DNA of 33,017 nt, taken from the NCBI GenBank assembly GCA_944368215.1, contig CALVWX010000016.1:1-33017 (forward strand), written 5' to 3'. The notes under the pieces were generated by a model. That model saw only the letters and a program-made list of their open reading frames with translations, was not told the DNA's origin and made no database searches. This DNA comes from an uncultured Clostridia bacterium. GTDB lineage: Bacteria > Bacillota > Clostridia > Christensenellales > Borkfalkiaceae. The position numbers were made by a program, and so were the translations under genes. This document shows positions 7,755 to 15,086 of the stretch, one piece after another (within the stretch, counting starts at the first letter, position 1; the number at the start of each line of letters is the position of its first letter).

Positions 7755-9760
7755 CAGTTGAGTATGACATCCTTTAATTTGTTGTATTTTTGCATTGCCG
7801 CCTGCCTTAAGGCGGATGTATCGAACCCGCCCGAGAAGGCTTCGTCCGATATGGCTTTGGCCGTGAATATGGCCGAAACGGGGAAGCGCAGATTTTTTAA
7901 ATCGCCTATGACGTGGCCGCTCTGGCGGGTGCCCATGAAGTCGCCGCCGCCGCGCATCCGCAAATCGCTTTCGGCGATGGCGAAGCCGTCCGAATTGTTT
8001 TTGAGCACCGAAAGCCGCTGACGGGCGACGTCCGAATCGCTGCCGGCGAGCAGAAAGCAATAACTCTTCTTATCCCCCCTGCCCACGCGGCCGCGCAGCT
8101 GGTGGAGCTGGGAAAGGCCGAAGCGTTCGGCATTGTATATAACCATTATGGTGGCGTTGGGTACGTCGACGCCCACCTCTATTACGGTGGTGGAGACGAG
8201 CACGCCGTATTCGCCCCGCCTGAAGGCCGACATAACCTCGTCCTTCTGCTTATCCTTGAGTTTGCCGTGCATGAGCCCGAGGCGCACGCCGGGCATTTTT
8301 TTGGAAAGCTCTTCGTAAAGTTCGGTGACGGACATGACGGTGCCCTCGTCGTCGCCTTCGATTTTGGGACAGACGAAATAGGCCTGCGCGCCCTTTTTTA
8401 CCTCCGAAGAGATATAGGCGAGCATGTCGTCATACCTGCGTTCGGGAATGATTGAAGTGGATATATCCTGCCGCGAACGCGGTTTGTCCTTTATGGTGGT
8501 GACGTCGAGGTCGCCGTAAAAAATCAATGTAAGGGTGCGCGGAATGGGCGTTGCGGACATTACGAGAGTATCGACCGCTCCCCCCTTGCCGGTGAGAGAC
8601 GCCCTCTGCCCGACACCGAAGCGGTGCTGTTCGTCGCAGACGACGAAGCTGAGGTCTGCAAACTGCACGTCGCCCTGAATGAGGGCGTGGGTGCCGCACA
8701 CGGCGTTTACCGTGCCGTCCTCTAGGCCCTTTTTTATGGCGCGCTTTTCGGCCGCGGGGGTCGAGCCCGAAAGAAAAGCTACGTTATATTCGGGCAGGTA
8801 TTTTTTTATGAGTTCGGCGTTCTGGCGGGCGAGCACTTCCGTTGGAGCGAGCATTGCCGCCTGATGTCCCGATTTGACCGCCATGTATATGCCAGCGAGC
8901 GCGACGGCCGTCTTGCCGCTGCCGACGTCGCCCTGAATGAGTCTGTTCATGACCTTGGGCGATTTGAGGTCGGAATATATGGCGTTTACGGCGTCCTTCT
9001 GCCCCTGCGTGAATTCGAAAGGGAAGCGCGAGGCGAAGTTTTTTACGTCATCCGCCGTGGCTGAATAGCTGTTTATGCGCGCCGTTTCTCCGTCGCCCTT
9101 TATTATTTTAAAGGCCGAAATCAAAAGGAAGTATTCCTCTATGGCCACGCGCTCGGCGGCGAGGCGGGCGCCTTCGGCATTGACGGGCATGTGCACGCTT
9201 GCATAAGCCGATTTTAAATCTACAAGGTTGTATTTTTTTTGCAGGGCGTAAGGGATTGCGCTTTCTATTTTTACATTGCCGAGGGCCTGACGGATGGCCG
9301 AGCGCATTGCGCCCTGCGTAAGCGAACCCGTGAGGGGATATACGGGGACGAAGCCCTTTAACTTAAGGTTGTTGTCGGCGCGCTCGAAAGTGGGGTTGAC
9401 CATGGACGCGCCGAGACCGTAGCGGTTTTGCACGCGGCCGTAAAAAAGGTATTCGCCGCAGTCGAGTTTTGAGGCGACGTAGGGCTGGTTGAACCATATG
9501 GCCGTGAAGAGGTAATCGCCCTGACGGCAGAGCGCCTTTACGTAAGGCCGCTTGGAAAAACGGTTGAACTCGACGTTGAGCACCTCGCACAGCGTTAAAA
9601 TTACGTCGTTGTGATAGGCGGAGGCTATGGTGTCCGTTCTGGTCAGGTCGAGGTAGTCGCGCGGAAAATGGCGGACGAGGTCCTCCTGCGAGAAGATATT
9701 GAGTTTGTTGAAATGCTTCTCCCTCTTTTCGGAGACGTAGCGCAAATCGGTAAGTTTCAT
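7754..9760 (-). CDS. recG: ATP-dependent DNA helicase RecG
   Basis: RecG is a superfamily 2 helicase that remodels stalled replication forks and Holliday junctions. The 668 residues match the usual length of about 680. After the N-terminal wedge/OB region, Walker A is GDVGSGKT (277-284), the Walker B box is DEQH (376-379), and motif III is SATPIPRT (402-409). The motif VI arginine finger is in QLRGRVGRG. The ATG at 9758-9760 fits the family start; an in-frame TTG at 9799 would add 13 residues encoded by a palindromic repeat and is less likely. The only SD-like sequence (GGGGAGG) is inside that palindrome, 13 bases from the ATG, so the repeat may influence translation. The esterase gene is coupled downstream. 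Confidence 0.96.
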   Translation of the reverse strand: MKLTDLRYVSEKREKHFNKLNIFSQEDLVRHFPRDYLDLTRTDTIASAYHNDVILTLCEVLNVEFNRFSKRPYVKALCRQGDYLFTAIWFNQPYVASKLDCGEYLFYGRVQNRYGLGASMVNPTFERADNNLKLKGFVPVYPLTGSLTQGAMRSAIRQALGNVKIESAIPYALQKKYNLVDLKSAYASVHMPVNAEGARLAAERVAIEEYFLLISAFKIIKGDGETARINSYSATADDVKNFASRFPFEFTQGQKDAVNAIYSDLKSPKVMNRLIQGDVGSGKTAVALAGIYMAVKSGHQAAMLAPTEVLARQNAELIKKYLPEYNVAFLSGSTPAAEKRAIKKGLEDGTVNAVCGTHALIQGDVQFADLSFVVCDEQHRFGVGQRASLTGKGGAVDTLVMSATPIPRTLTLIFYGDLDVTTIKDKPRSRQDISTSIIPERRYDDMLAYISSEVKKGAQAYFVCPKIEGDDEGTVMSVTELYEELSKKMPGVRLGLMHGKLKDKQKDEVMSAFRRGEYGVLVSTTVIEVGVDVPNATIMVIYNAERFGLSQLHQLRGRVGRGDKKSYCFLLAGSDSDVARQRLSVLKNNSDGFAIAESDLRMRGGGDFMGTRQSGHVIGDLKNLRFPVSAIFTAKAISDEAFSGGFDTSALRQAAMQKYNKLKDVILN

Positions 9761-9773
9761 TTTGTTATTCGGG

Positions 9774-9810
9774 CCTCCCCTGCCAAGGGGAGGTGGCAAG
9801 CTTCAGCTTG
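9774..9810. repeat. Double palindrome at the 5-prime end of recG
   Basis: CCTCCCC (9774-9780) pairs with GGGGAGG (9787-9793) around TGCCAA, and CAAGCT/AGCTTG (9797-9810) forms a second small palindrome. From memory, this motif is a common dispersed element in metagenomic Firmicutes; I have not searched. It lies between recG and the DUF559 gene, and the C-run/TTGGCAA/G-run theme recurs on the other side of that gene at 10270-10290. Confidence 0.6.
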
Positions 9811-9833
9811 TCGGTGGGGTTTGTCCTTATAAA

Positions 9834-10208
9834 TTATAACTGCGTTTGCCCACCTATTTTTGCGTTGACGATATTATCTATGTAAGCGCAAACGCCCCCA
9901 AAATTCTCGTTAACATCACGGTTGAGTATACGCACAACCTCTAAATCATAATAATTAAAAAATTGCGTCCTCGCTTTATCCCTCTCTATATTGTCCTCCC
10001 CGTAATGCTGCGAGCCGTCCAATTCTATAACGAGCTTTGCTTTTGAGCAATAAAAATCTGCTATGTAGTTGCCTATTATCTTTTGGCGCATAAACCTTAC
10101 GGGATAATGACGAAGGAAATCATACCACAGGCGTCGTTCTTCCTTTGTCATATTTTTGCGCAACCGAGCAGCATATGGCAACAATTTTTTGTTGTGCTTT
10201 CTTATCAT
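9834..10208 (-). CDS. DUF559 family protein, Vsr/restriction-endonuclease-like fold
   Basis: This 124-residue protein has the DUF559 layout: a basic N-terminus, RLRKNMTKEERRLWYDFLR, then VRFMRQKIIGNYIADFYCSKAKLVIELDGSQHY. The D..........ELDGSQH arrangement (Asp in ADFYC, then Glu and Asp) resembles the acidic active site of very-short-patch-repair endonucleases. The biochemical role of DUF559 is not established; a DNA nuclease associated with repeats or mobile DNA is an inference. It sits alone between recG and fakA with a palindrome on one side and a 34-bp tandem array on the other. No Shine-Dalgarno sequence is visible before the ATG at 10206-10208. Confidence 0.85.
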   Translation of the reverse strand: MIRKHNKKLLPYAARLRKNMTKEERRLWYDFLRHYPVRFMRQKIIGNYIADFYCSKAKLVIELDGSQHYGEDNIERDKARTQFFNYYDLEVVRILNRDVNENFGGVCAYIDNIVNAKIGGQTQL

Positions 10209-10260
10209 TTTAAAATTATGTAAAGGCTATTATCTGCGGTAAAAATATTGTACAAATCCC

Positions 10261-10469
10261 CCCTTTAATTCCCCCCTTTGGCAAGGGGGGCTTGCATGGG
10301 ATTAATTCCCCATTTGCAAGGGGGCTTGTGTGGGATTAATTCCCCATTTGCAAGGGGGCTTGTGTGGGATTAATTCCCCATTTACAAGGGGACTTGTGTG
10401 GGATTAATTCCCCATTTACAAGGGGACTTGTGTGGGATTAATTCCCCATTTGCAAGGGGCTTGCGTGAG
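10261..10469. repeat. Tandem array, 34-bp unit, about six copies
   Basis: Units begin at 10301, 10335, 10369, 10403 and 10437, with a diverged unit at about 10267. Each starts ATTAATTCCCC and ends TTGTGTGGG or similar. Each contains the hairpin CCCC-ATTTGCAA-GGGG; some units carry TTACAA and a matching change to GGGGA. Copies are contiguous with no unique spacers, so this is not CRISPR. It flanks the DUF559 gene. Confidence 0.85.
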
Positions 10470-10487
10470 CCGCAGGAGTGACAGACT

Positions 10488-10516
10488 ATTGTACGCGCGG
10501 TATCCGCGCGTACAAT
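10488..10516. repeat. Perfect 13-bp stem, 3-nt loop
   Basis: ATTGTACGCGCGG (10488-10500) pairs exactly with CCGCGCGTACAAT (10504-10516) around TAT. It lies in the non-coding block between DUF559 and fakA. No U-tract follows on either strand. Confidence 0.6.
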
Positions 10517-10597
10517 GGGGTGAATACGCCGCGCAACGCGCGACAAAACCGCACACTGTCTGAGCCCGACAAGATGACGCAATATTATTATACCACA

Positions 10598-10626
10598 AAA
10601 AGGCGAGCCGAGCCCGCCTTTTGTAT
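10598..10626 (-). terminator. Intrinsic terminator downstream of fakA
   Basis: AAAAGGCG (10598-10605) and CGCCTTTT (10615-10622) form the stem. Reading on the minus strand, the 3-prime arm ends in five T residues, about 290 bp beyond the fakA stop. The intervening DNA holds a palindromic repeat. The stem is symmetric enough to work in both directions. Confidence 0.55.
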
Positions 10627-10792
10627 TTATATTATTGTAAAATTTTTGTCGGCCGCCGATAAGTTTTGGGCTGTCAGTTGCCGGCCTCAACCAAACTTCG
10701 GTCAACCGTTATCGGGCGTCAACCAAACCACGGCCAACAGCGTTTTAGGCAAAATTTCAGGTAAGACAAGGAGCGCAAATATTATACACAGC

Positions 10793-10904
10793 GTCATCTT
10801 GAGCGAAGTGAGCGCCTGCGAACGAAGCCGAAAGATCTTGTCCGGTACGTACCCCGCAAGATACATTCGACTGCGCGCCCTGCGGACGCTCCGCTCAGTA
10901 TGAC
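10793..10904. repeat. Dispersed palindromic repeat C, copy 1 (complete)
   Basis: It begins GTCATCTTGAGCG and ends CGCTCAGTATGAC, which are near-perfect inverted ends. The inside contains CGAAAGATCTTG and AAGATACATTCGACTGCG. It lies 10 bp past the fakA stop. Other copies are at 17606, 19950 and 20689. Confidence 0.8.
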
Positions 10905-10913
10905 AATGCGGAA

Positions 10914-12560
10914 TTATTCGAGTGAGACAATGTAGTAATACACAGGCTGCCCGCCGTAATGATAATCGACGTCGCAGTCGGGGAAGGCTTCGCCGACCTG
11001 TGCGGCCAGAGCTTCACACTCCTCTTCGCTTACGCCTTCGCCGTAGTAGAGGGTTATCATCTCGTGCTCGTCGCGCTTCATCTTTCTGATGAGCTGAAGG
11101 GTGGTCTCGCCGACGTCGTCGCCCTTTGCGAGAATCTTTTTGGAGTCGAGGCCGATGATGTCGCCTTCTCTGAGCTTGAAGCCGTTCATGGTGGTGTTGC
11201 GGACGGCATAAGTTACCTGACCTGCGGCCACGCCGTCGATGGCGTGAATCATGTTGGCCTTATTTTCCTCAACGCTTACGTCGGGATTGAACACGAGCGC
11301 CGCGGCGAAGCCCTGAGGCACGTTTTTTGTGGGTATTACGTGTATGGTGCGGTTGGTAACCAGCCCCTTGGCCTGTTCGGCCGCGAGGATTATATTCGAG
11401 TTGTTGGGGAAGACAAATACGTTGGAGGCATTTATCTTCTGGACGGCATCGGCTATGTCCGAAGCCGAAGGGTTCATGGTCTGTCCGCCTTCGATTACCC
11501 TGTCTACCGTTAAATCCTTGAAAATTTCGGCGAGACCTTCTCCCGCGCAGATGGCGAGCATGCCCATCTCCTTCTTTTCGGCTTCGAGTTTGGCCTTGAG
11601 TTCGCGGTTTTCCTCGAGCATGTTTTCAATCTTGATTCTGTCGAGTTCGCCGAGCTCGAGCGCATACGAGAGCGCGATGCCGGGAGTGTTGGTGTGGACG
11701 TGGACTTTTACGAGTTCAAGGTCGCCTATGCAGATTACCGAATCGCCCAGCGTCATGAGCTTTTCCTTGAGCCTGTCGATATCGGCCAAAGTGGTCATCT
11801 GCTTTAAGTGGATAATGAAAAATTCCGTGCAGTATGCGAACTGGATTTCGCCGAGGTCGAGGTTGATAATGTCGGAGTTGTCGCCGAAGTCGGCTTCCTT
11901 CTTGACTTCTACAGCCTCGGTGGGGACGTCTGCGCCCACCTCTTCGCCCGTGAGTGCGGCGAGAAAGCCGCGCATTATGGTCATGAGGCCGACGCCGCCC
12001 GAGTCGACTACGCCCGCCTTCTTCAATACGGGGAGAAGTTCCGGGGTCTGGGCCAGAGCTTCGTCGCCGACGGCTATGAGGGCCTTGAAAAATTCGATGA
12101 AATCCTTATTTTTTGAAGCGAGTTTACCGGCCGATTCGCTCATAAGGCGGACGACGGTGAGGATGGTGCCCTCCTTGGGGATAGATACGGCGGAGTAAGC
12201 AACCTTTGTGCCCGCTTCCATGGCTTTGGCAAAAGTTTTGGTATCGAAGGTCTGCGTGCAGTCGCGGAGGACCGAGCAGATGCCGCGCATTATCTGGGAA
12301 GAGATGACGCCCGAGTTACCCCTTGCGCCGCGGAGAGCGCCCTTTGAGACGGCGTCGCAGATTTCCTGAAAGCGGTTGGAAGAGCATGCGTTCATTTCCT
12401 TGACCGCAGACTGGAGCGTGAGCGACATATTTGTACCCGTATCGCCGTCGGGAACGGGGAAGACGTTGAGCGCGTCGACTTTCGCTCTGTTTATTTCAAG
12501 CATTCTGGCACCGGAAGATATCATCTTGCGGAAATCGGTGCTGTTCAATGTTTTAAGCAT
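10914..12560 (-). CDS. fakA: Fatty acid kinase catalytic subunit, DAK2 domain (YloV family)
   Basis: FakA phosphorylates FakB-bound fatty acids so that host or exogenous fatty acids can enter phospholipid synthesis in Firmicutes. The 548-residue length and the layout match: an N-terminal DAK2-type nucleotide-binding domain with DALNVFPVPDGDTGTNM (residues 29-45, including Mg-binding Asp38 and Asp40), a middle domain, and a C-terminal EDD/DegV-like domain. GARGNSGVISSQ, also of the DAK2 fold, is visible. AGGAG lies before the ATG at 12558-12560. It is downstream of the Asp23-family gene, as in the yloU-yloV pair of Bacillus. No fakB gene is in the window. Confidence 0.93.
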   Translation of the reverse strand: MLKTLNSTDFRKMISSGARMLEINRAKVDALNVFPVPDGDTGTNMSLTLQSAVKEMNACSSNRFQEICDAVSKGALRGARGNSGVISSQIMRGICSVLRDCTQTFDTKTFAKAMEAGTKVAYSAVSIPKEGTILTVVRLMSESAGKLASKNKDFIEFFKALIAVGDEALAQTPELLPVLKKAGVVDSGGVGLMTIMRGFLAALTGEEVGADVPTEAVEVKKEADFGDNSDIINLDLGEIQFAYCTEFFIIHLKQMTTLADIDRLKEKLMTLGDSVICIGDLELVKVHVHTNTPGIALSYALELGELDRIKIENMLEENRELKAKLEAEKKEMGMLAICAGEGLAEIFKDLTVDRVIEGGQTMNPSASDIADAVQKINASNVFVFPNNSNIILAAEQAKGLVTNRTIHVIPTKNVPQGFAAALVFNPDVSVEENKANMIHAIDGVAAGQVTYAVRNTTMNGFKLREGDIIGLDSKKILAKGDDVGETTLQLIRKMKRDEHEMITLYYGEGVSEEECEALAAQVGEAFPDCDVDYHYGGQPVYYYIVSLE

Positions 12561-12650
12561 TTTTTCTCCTTAAATTACGCAAAAAAGCGGCATATAAAAC
12601 TTTTAATCCCTTTACGCCGCAAAAAAGGATTAAACCGTAAAATTATAGTT

Positions 12651-13001
12651 TTACAGTTTAACCCCGATGATGTTGACGTTTACCGTGTCAACTATCATGC
12701 CGGTAAACTTTTCAACCTTATATTTAATTCCTTCTTTTAAGCTCTCTGCAACGGCGTTTATTGAAACGCCGTATTTGATGATGACGTACACGTCGATAAA
12801 AATTCTGTCGCCGTTAGTGACGACTTTGACGCCCTTGCCGCCGGGCTGTTTTTTTAGAAGTTCGGAAAGCGAATCGGTAAAACGACGGGAAACCATTTCG
12901 ACAATGCCGTAACATTCCAGAGCGGCGTTGGATGCCACTTTAGCTATAGCCAAGTCTGATATGGAAATTTTGCCGTATACGTTGCTTGTACTTACTGACA
13001 T
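12651..13001 (-). CDS. Asp23/Gls24 family envelope stress response protein (YloU-like)
   Basis: This 116-residue protein has the Asp23 fold signature: an N-terminal GKISISDLAIAKVASNAALECYGI segment, VKVVTNGDRIFIDVYVIIKYG in the middle, and VNVNIIGVKL at the end. Relatives are small membrane-associated or cytoplasmic proteins linked to envelope stress; the mechanism is unsettled. The pairing with fakA downstream and divergent rpmB upstream is a widely conserved Firmicutes arrangement. The RBS (AGGT, ten bases before the ATG) is weak. It probably forms a two-gene operon with fakA from the promoter at 13072-13100. Confidence 0.9.
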   Translation of the reverse strand: MSVSTSNVYGKISISDLAIAKVASNAALECYGIVEMVSRRFTDSLSELLKKQPGGKGVKVVTNGDRIFIDVYVIIKYGVSINAVAESLKEGIKYKVEKFTGMIVDTVNVNIIGVKL

Positions 13002-13071
13002 AAAAATTACCTGAAAAGTTGCGCCTTTTAAAAAGCGCGAATGGGCGCGCAGAGTGCGTGCCTGTAAAATT

Positions 13072-13100
13072 ATTGTAAACTACTTTTGCGATTTTTGCAA
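13072..13100 (-). promoter_or_regulatory. SigA-type promoter of the Asp23-fakA operon
   Basis: TTGCAA (13095-13100), 17-base spacer, TACAAT (13072-13077) on the minus strand. It is divergent from the rpmB promoter about 95 bp away. Confidence 0.7.
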
Positions 13101-13192
13101 GTGTTTACGGGGAATTTATAGAATTTGTCTGAAAACGGCGTGAAAAAAGCGCGCAAAAAATTAAAAAATTTACTTTTCAGGCGCATTTTTGT

Positions 13193-13221
13193 TTGATTTT
13201 TTTTTAAAGGCATGCTATATT
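13193..13221 (+). promoter_or_regulatory. SigA-type promoter of rpmB
   Basis: TTGATT (13193-13198), 17-base T-rich spacer, TATATT (13216-13221). The resulting leader is about 75 nt and I see no classic ribosomal-protein autoregulatory structure in it. Confidence 0.75.
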
Positions 13222-13301
13222 ATTAGAGCTGTTCATGCGAACGGCTTGTATTTTGCACTTAAAATTAAGTAACTAACCGTAATTTCAGGGAGGTATATAT
13301 T

Positions 13302-13487
13302 ATGTCGAGAGTATGCAGCGTATGCGGAAAGGGTCAGACTTCCGGCAACAACGTAAGCCATTCCAAGAGAAGGACAAGAAGAACTTTCAAGGCAAACGTT
13401 CAGAAGGTTTCCTACGTCAATAAGGAAGGCAAGGTGGTAAACGATTACGTTTGCACCCGTTGCTTGAAGACCGTAGAGCGTGCATAA
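13302..13487 (+). CDS. rpmB: 50S ribosomal protein L28, zinc-binding form
   Basis: The 61-residue product begins MSRVCSVCGKG and contains NVSHSKRRTRRTFKANVQ, the L28 signature, and ends with CTRCLK. The four cysteines at 5, 8, 51 and 54 make this the zinc-ribbon (C+) version of the protein. L28 is a late-assembling 50S protein near the E site. GGGAGG lies upstream of the ATG. The gene stands alone, divergent from the Asp23-fakA operon, as in Bacillus. Confidence 0.97.
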   Translation: MSRVCSVCGKGQTSGNNVSHSKRRTRRTFKANVQKVSYVNKEGKVVNDYVCTRCLKTVERA

Positions 13488-13500
13488 ATAAAAATCGCTC

Positions 13501-13615
13501 GATTCGTACTCGCGGCACAGCCGCTCCGTGCGAATACGCAGCGAGGTTGCTGTAGTCGCGAAATCGCTTAACGGCGCAAATCAATTCCGCCTTGCGATTT
13601 CCGGCGAAGTTATTT
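13501..13615 (+). repeat. Structured repeat family A, copy 1
   Basis: This 115-bp unit is repeated at 13708-13822 with about five differences. The 5-prime hairpin has ATTCGTAC (13502-13509) paired with GTGCGAAT (13528-13535), an internal loop, and GCGGC/GCCGC around ACA. The 3-prime hairpin has GAAATCGC (13560-13567) paired with GCGATTTC (13594-13601), with GGCG/CGCC inside. It begins 13 bp after the rpmB stop, so it may be transcribed as part of that mRNA. Confidence 0.8.
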
Positions 13616-13653
13616 TCAGAAAAGCGCTCATGAATTTGCTTTTTTCTTTTGAG

Positions 13654-13695
13654 AGCGTCCGTATCGAAGTAAATTCGGTATGGACGCTTTTGTAC
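13654..13695 (+). terminator. Likely intrinsic terminator of rpmB
   Basis: AGCGTCC (13654-13660) pairs with GGACGCT (13682-13688), extended inward by imperfect pairs through TCGAA/TTCGG. TTTTGTACTTCTTTT follows. It lies between the two copies of repeat A, so only the first copy would be in the terminated transcript. Confidence 0.65.
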
Positions 13696-13707
13696 TTCTT
13701 TTCGCCC

Positions 13708-13822
13708 GATTCGTACTCGCGGCACAGCCGCTTCGTGCGAATACGCAGCGAAGTTGCTGTAGTCGTGAAATCGCTTAACGGCGCAAATCAATTCCGCCTT
13801 GCGATTTCCGGCAAAAGTTATT
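13708..13822 (+). repeat. Structured repeat family A, copy 2
   Basis: It is nearly identical to copy 1, with an offset of 207 bp. Differences include GCTCCG to GCTTCG, GCGAGG to GCGAAG, and GTCGCG to GTCGTG. Both hairpins are preserved. Confidence 0.8.
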
Positions 13823-13857
13823 TAATGAAGCGCGCTTAAATTTATTTTTATCTTTTG

Positions 13858-13892
13858 AAAGCGGCGGGCGCCCACAGGGCGCCCGCCGCTTT
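13858..13892. terminator. 16-bp GC-rich hairpin, possible bidirectional terminator
   Basis: AAAGCGGCGGGCGCCC (13858-13873) pairs perfectly with 13877-13892 around ACA. It lies 33 bp past the stop of the minus-strand LRR lipoprotein gene and downstream of rpmB on the plus strand. The T-run at the 3-prime end is short. Confidence 0.65.
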
Positions 13893-13924
13893 GAATATTG
13901 ATTTTGTTGCGTCTTGCCACAGCA

Positions 13925-14770
13925 TTAAGAGCGCGTGACAGTATTGTTTTCGTACACAAGCGTACCGTCGCTGCAGACGACGGTTACACCCTGAAAGTGT
14001 GCGGTTTTCTGTTCCTCAGTATAAAATATCTGCACTATTTCGGTTTCGCCGTCCTCGTCTCCCTCTTCAGGCAGCTTTTCTTCGGCATAGAATACTTTGA
14101 GTGCATCCCACTGCTCCGTAGTGCCGGCGAAATAGATGGTCTCCATAAAATTACCCTCGATGGCCGTGGTATGCATCATGGTGAGCGTGGCGGGCAGGTA
14201 AAGTTCCGTAAGGTTGGTTTCGGTATAGACGTCGGCTTCGGTTATGGTATAAATGCCCCTGAAAGTACCGGCGAACAACGTGCTAATATCGGCCTCCACA
14301 TGCGCATTTTCAAGGCGCGAACAGTACGCAAAGGCGTAAGGCCCCAGGTCGGTTACAGATGAAGGGATTACCACGGTGGTGAGCGAGCTTGAATACGCGA
14401 AGGCGGCGTAACCTATGTAAGTTACGCTGTCGGGAATGGTGAGCTCTAAAATATTATTATAGGCAAACGCGCGCGTGCCTATGGTAGTTATGCTGTCCGG
14501 AATGGTTACGGAAGTCAGCGAATTGCAACTCATGAACGCGTCCGTCGCTATTTCCTTTACGGGCAGAACGCCGTGCTCGCCGTCGTCGTATTCGGCGGGA
14601 ATATCGTAACTTTTAAGCGCGGACTTGTTGCCCGTAACGCCGCTTACAATGTAATATGTTCCGTCGTCGCTTAAACTGAAGGTGACTTCGGCCGAACCGC
14701 AGGCGGAAAAAGAAAACAGCCCTGCGGCCGCAACGGCCGCAGCTGAAAGAATTGCCGCAATTTTTTTCAT
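13925..14770 (-). CDS. BspA-type leucine-rich-repeat lipoprotein
   Basis: The 281-residue product begins with a lipoprotein signal peptide, MKKIAAILSAAAV..., with lipobox FSAC and Cys24. The middle holds BspA/LRR_5-type repeats of about 23 residues such as LTSVTIPDSITTIGTRAF, LELTIPDSVTYIGYAAF and LTTVVIPSSVTDLGPYAF. Such proteins are surface adhesins or ligand-binding proteins; the partner cannot be told from sequence. The C-terminal part (AGTTEQWDALKVFY) is also typical of LRR_5 proteins. The ATG at 14768-14770 was chosen because the signal peptide begins there; an in-frame GTG at 14791 is possible. No Shine-Dalgarno sequence precedes the ATG and a promoter-like -10 ends only ten bases upstream. 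Confidence 0.85.
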   Translation of the reverse strand: MKKIAAILSAAAVAAAGLFSFSACGSAEVTFSLSDDGTYYIVSGVTGNKSALKSYDIPAEYDDGEHGVLPVKEIATDAFMSCNSLTSVTIPDSITTIGTRAFAYNNILELTIPDSVTYIGYAAFAYSSSLTTVVIPSSVTDLGPYAFAYCSRLENAHVEADISTLFAGTFRGIYTITEADVYTETNLTELYLPATLTMMHTTAIEGNFMETIYFAGTTEQWDALKVFYAEEKLPEEGDEDGETEIVQIFYTEEQKTAHFQGVTVVCSDGTLVYENNTVTRS

Positions 14771-14779
14771 AACGACATT

Positions 14780-14808
14780 ATTGTAACACACCCGCGCAAA
14801 ATTGGCAA
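14780..14808 (-). promoter_or_regulatory. Promoter immediately before the LRR lipoprotein gene
   Basis: TTGCCA (14803-14808), 17-base spacer, TACAAT (14780-14785) on the minus strand. The -10 ends nine bases before the ATG, so the expected transcript starts about 2-4 nt before the codon and would be essentially leaderless. Confidence 0.6.
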
Positions 14809-14969
14809 GGCGCCGCGCGTAAAGGTTTGGTGAAATTTATTTTCCCCTCTGCCTTTGCAATGGCGCATAAAGGTAAGGAATTGTAAAAATTTAGTAAGGA
14901 ATTCCTTATTTATACATCCGGTAGCACAGAGATATCTTAAACAATGCCGACACTGCTGGGAAGGCGCAA

Positions 14970-15012
14970 AAAAGGGCCGCGCAAAACCACAATGGTTTTG
15001 CGCGGCCCTTTT
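14970..15012 (-). terminator. Strong intrinsic terminator after thiN
   Basis: A 19-bp perfect stem (14970-14988 with 14994-15012) around ACAAT. On the minus strand it ends with six T residues. It closes the housekeeping operon that begins with yicC. The stretch from 14786 to 14969 has no gene that I can support. Confidence 0.88.
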
Positions 15013-15086
15013 ACTTTATGTTTACTTTCTGCACACTATTTTTAAAATTTTTCTTATGGGCTTGGGCGGTTTTACGCAGATTATGG

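Noticed and set aside
9761..9799. Longer RecG starting at TTG 9799
   Set aside because: The extra 13 residues are coded by a palindromic repeat and do not match the RecG N-terminus.
10261..10469. Regular 34-bp repeats as a CRISPR array
   Set aside because: Units are head-to-tail with no unique spacers, and no cas genes are present.
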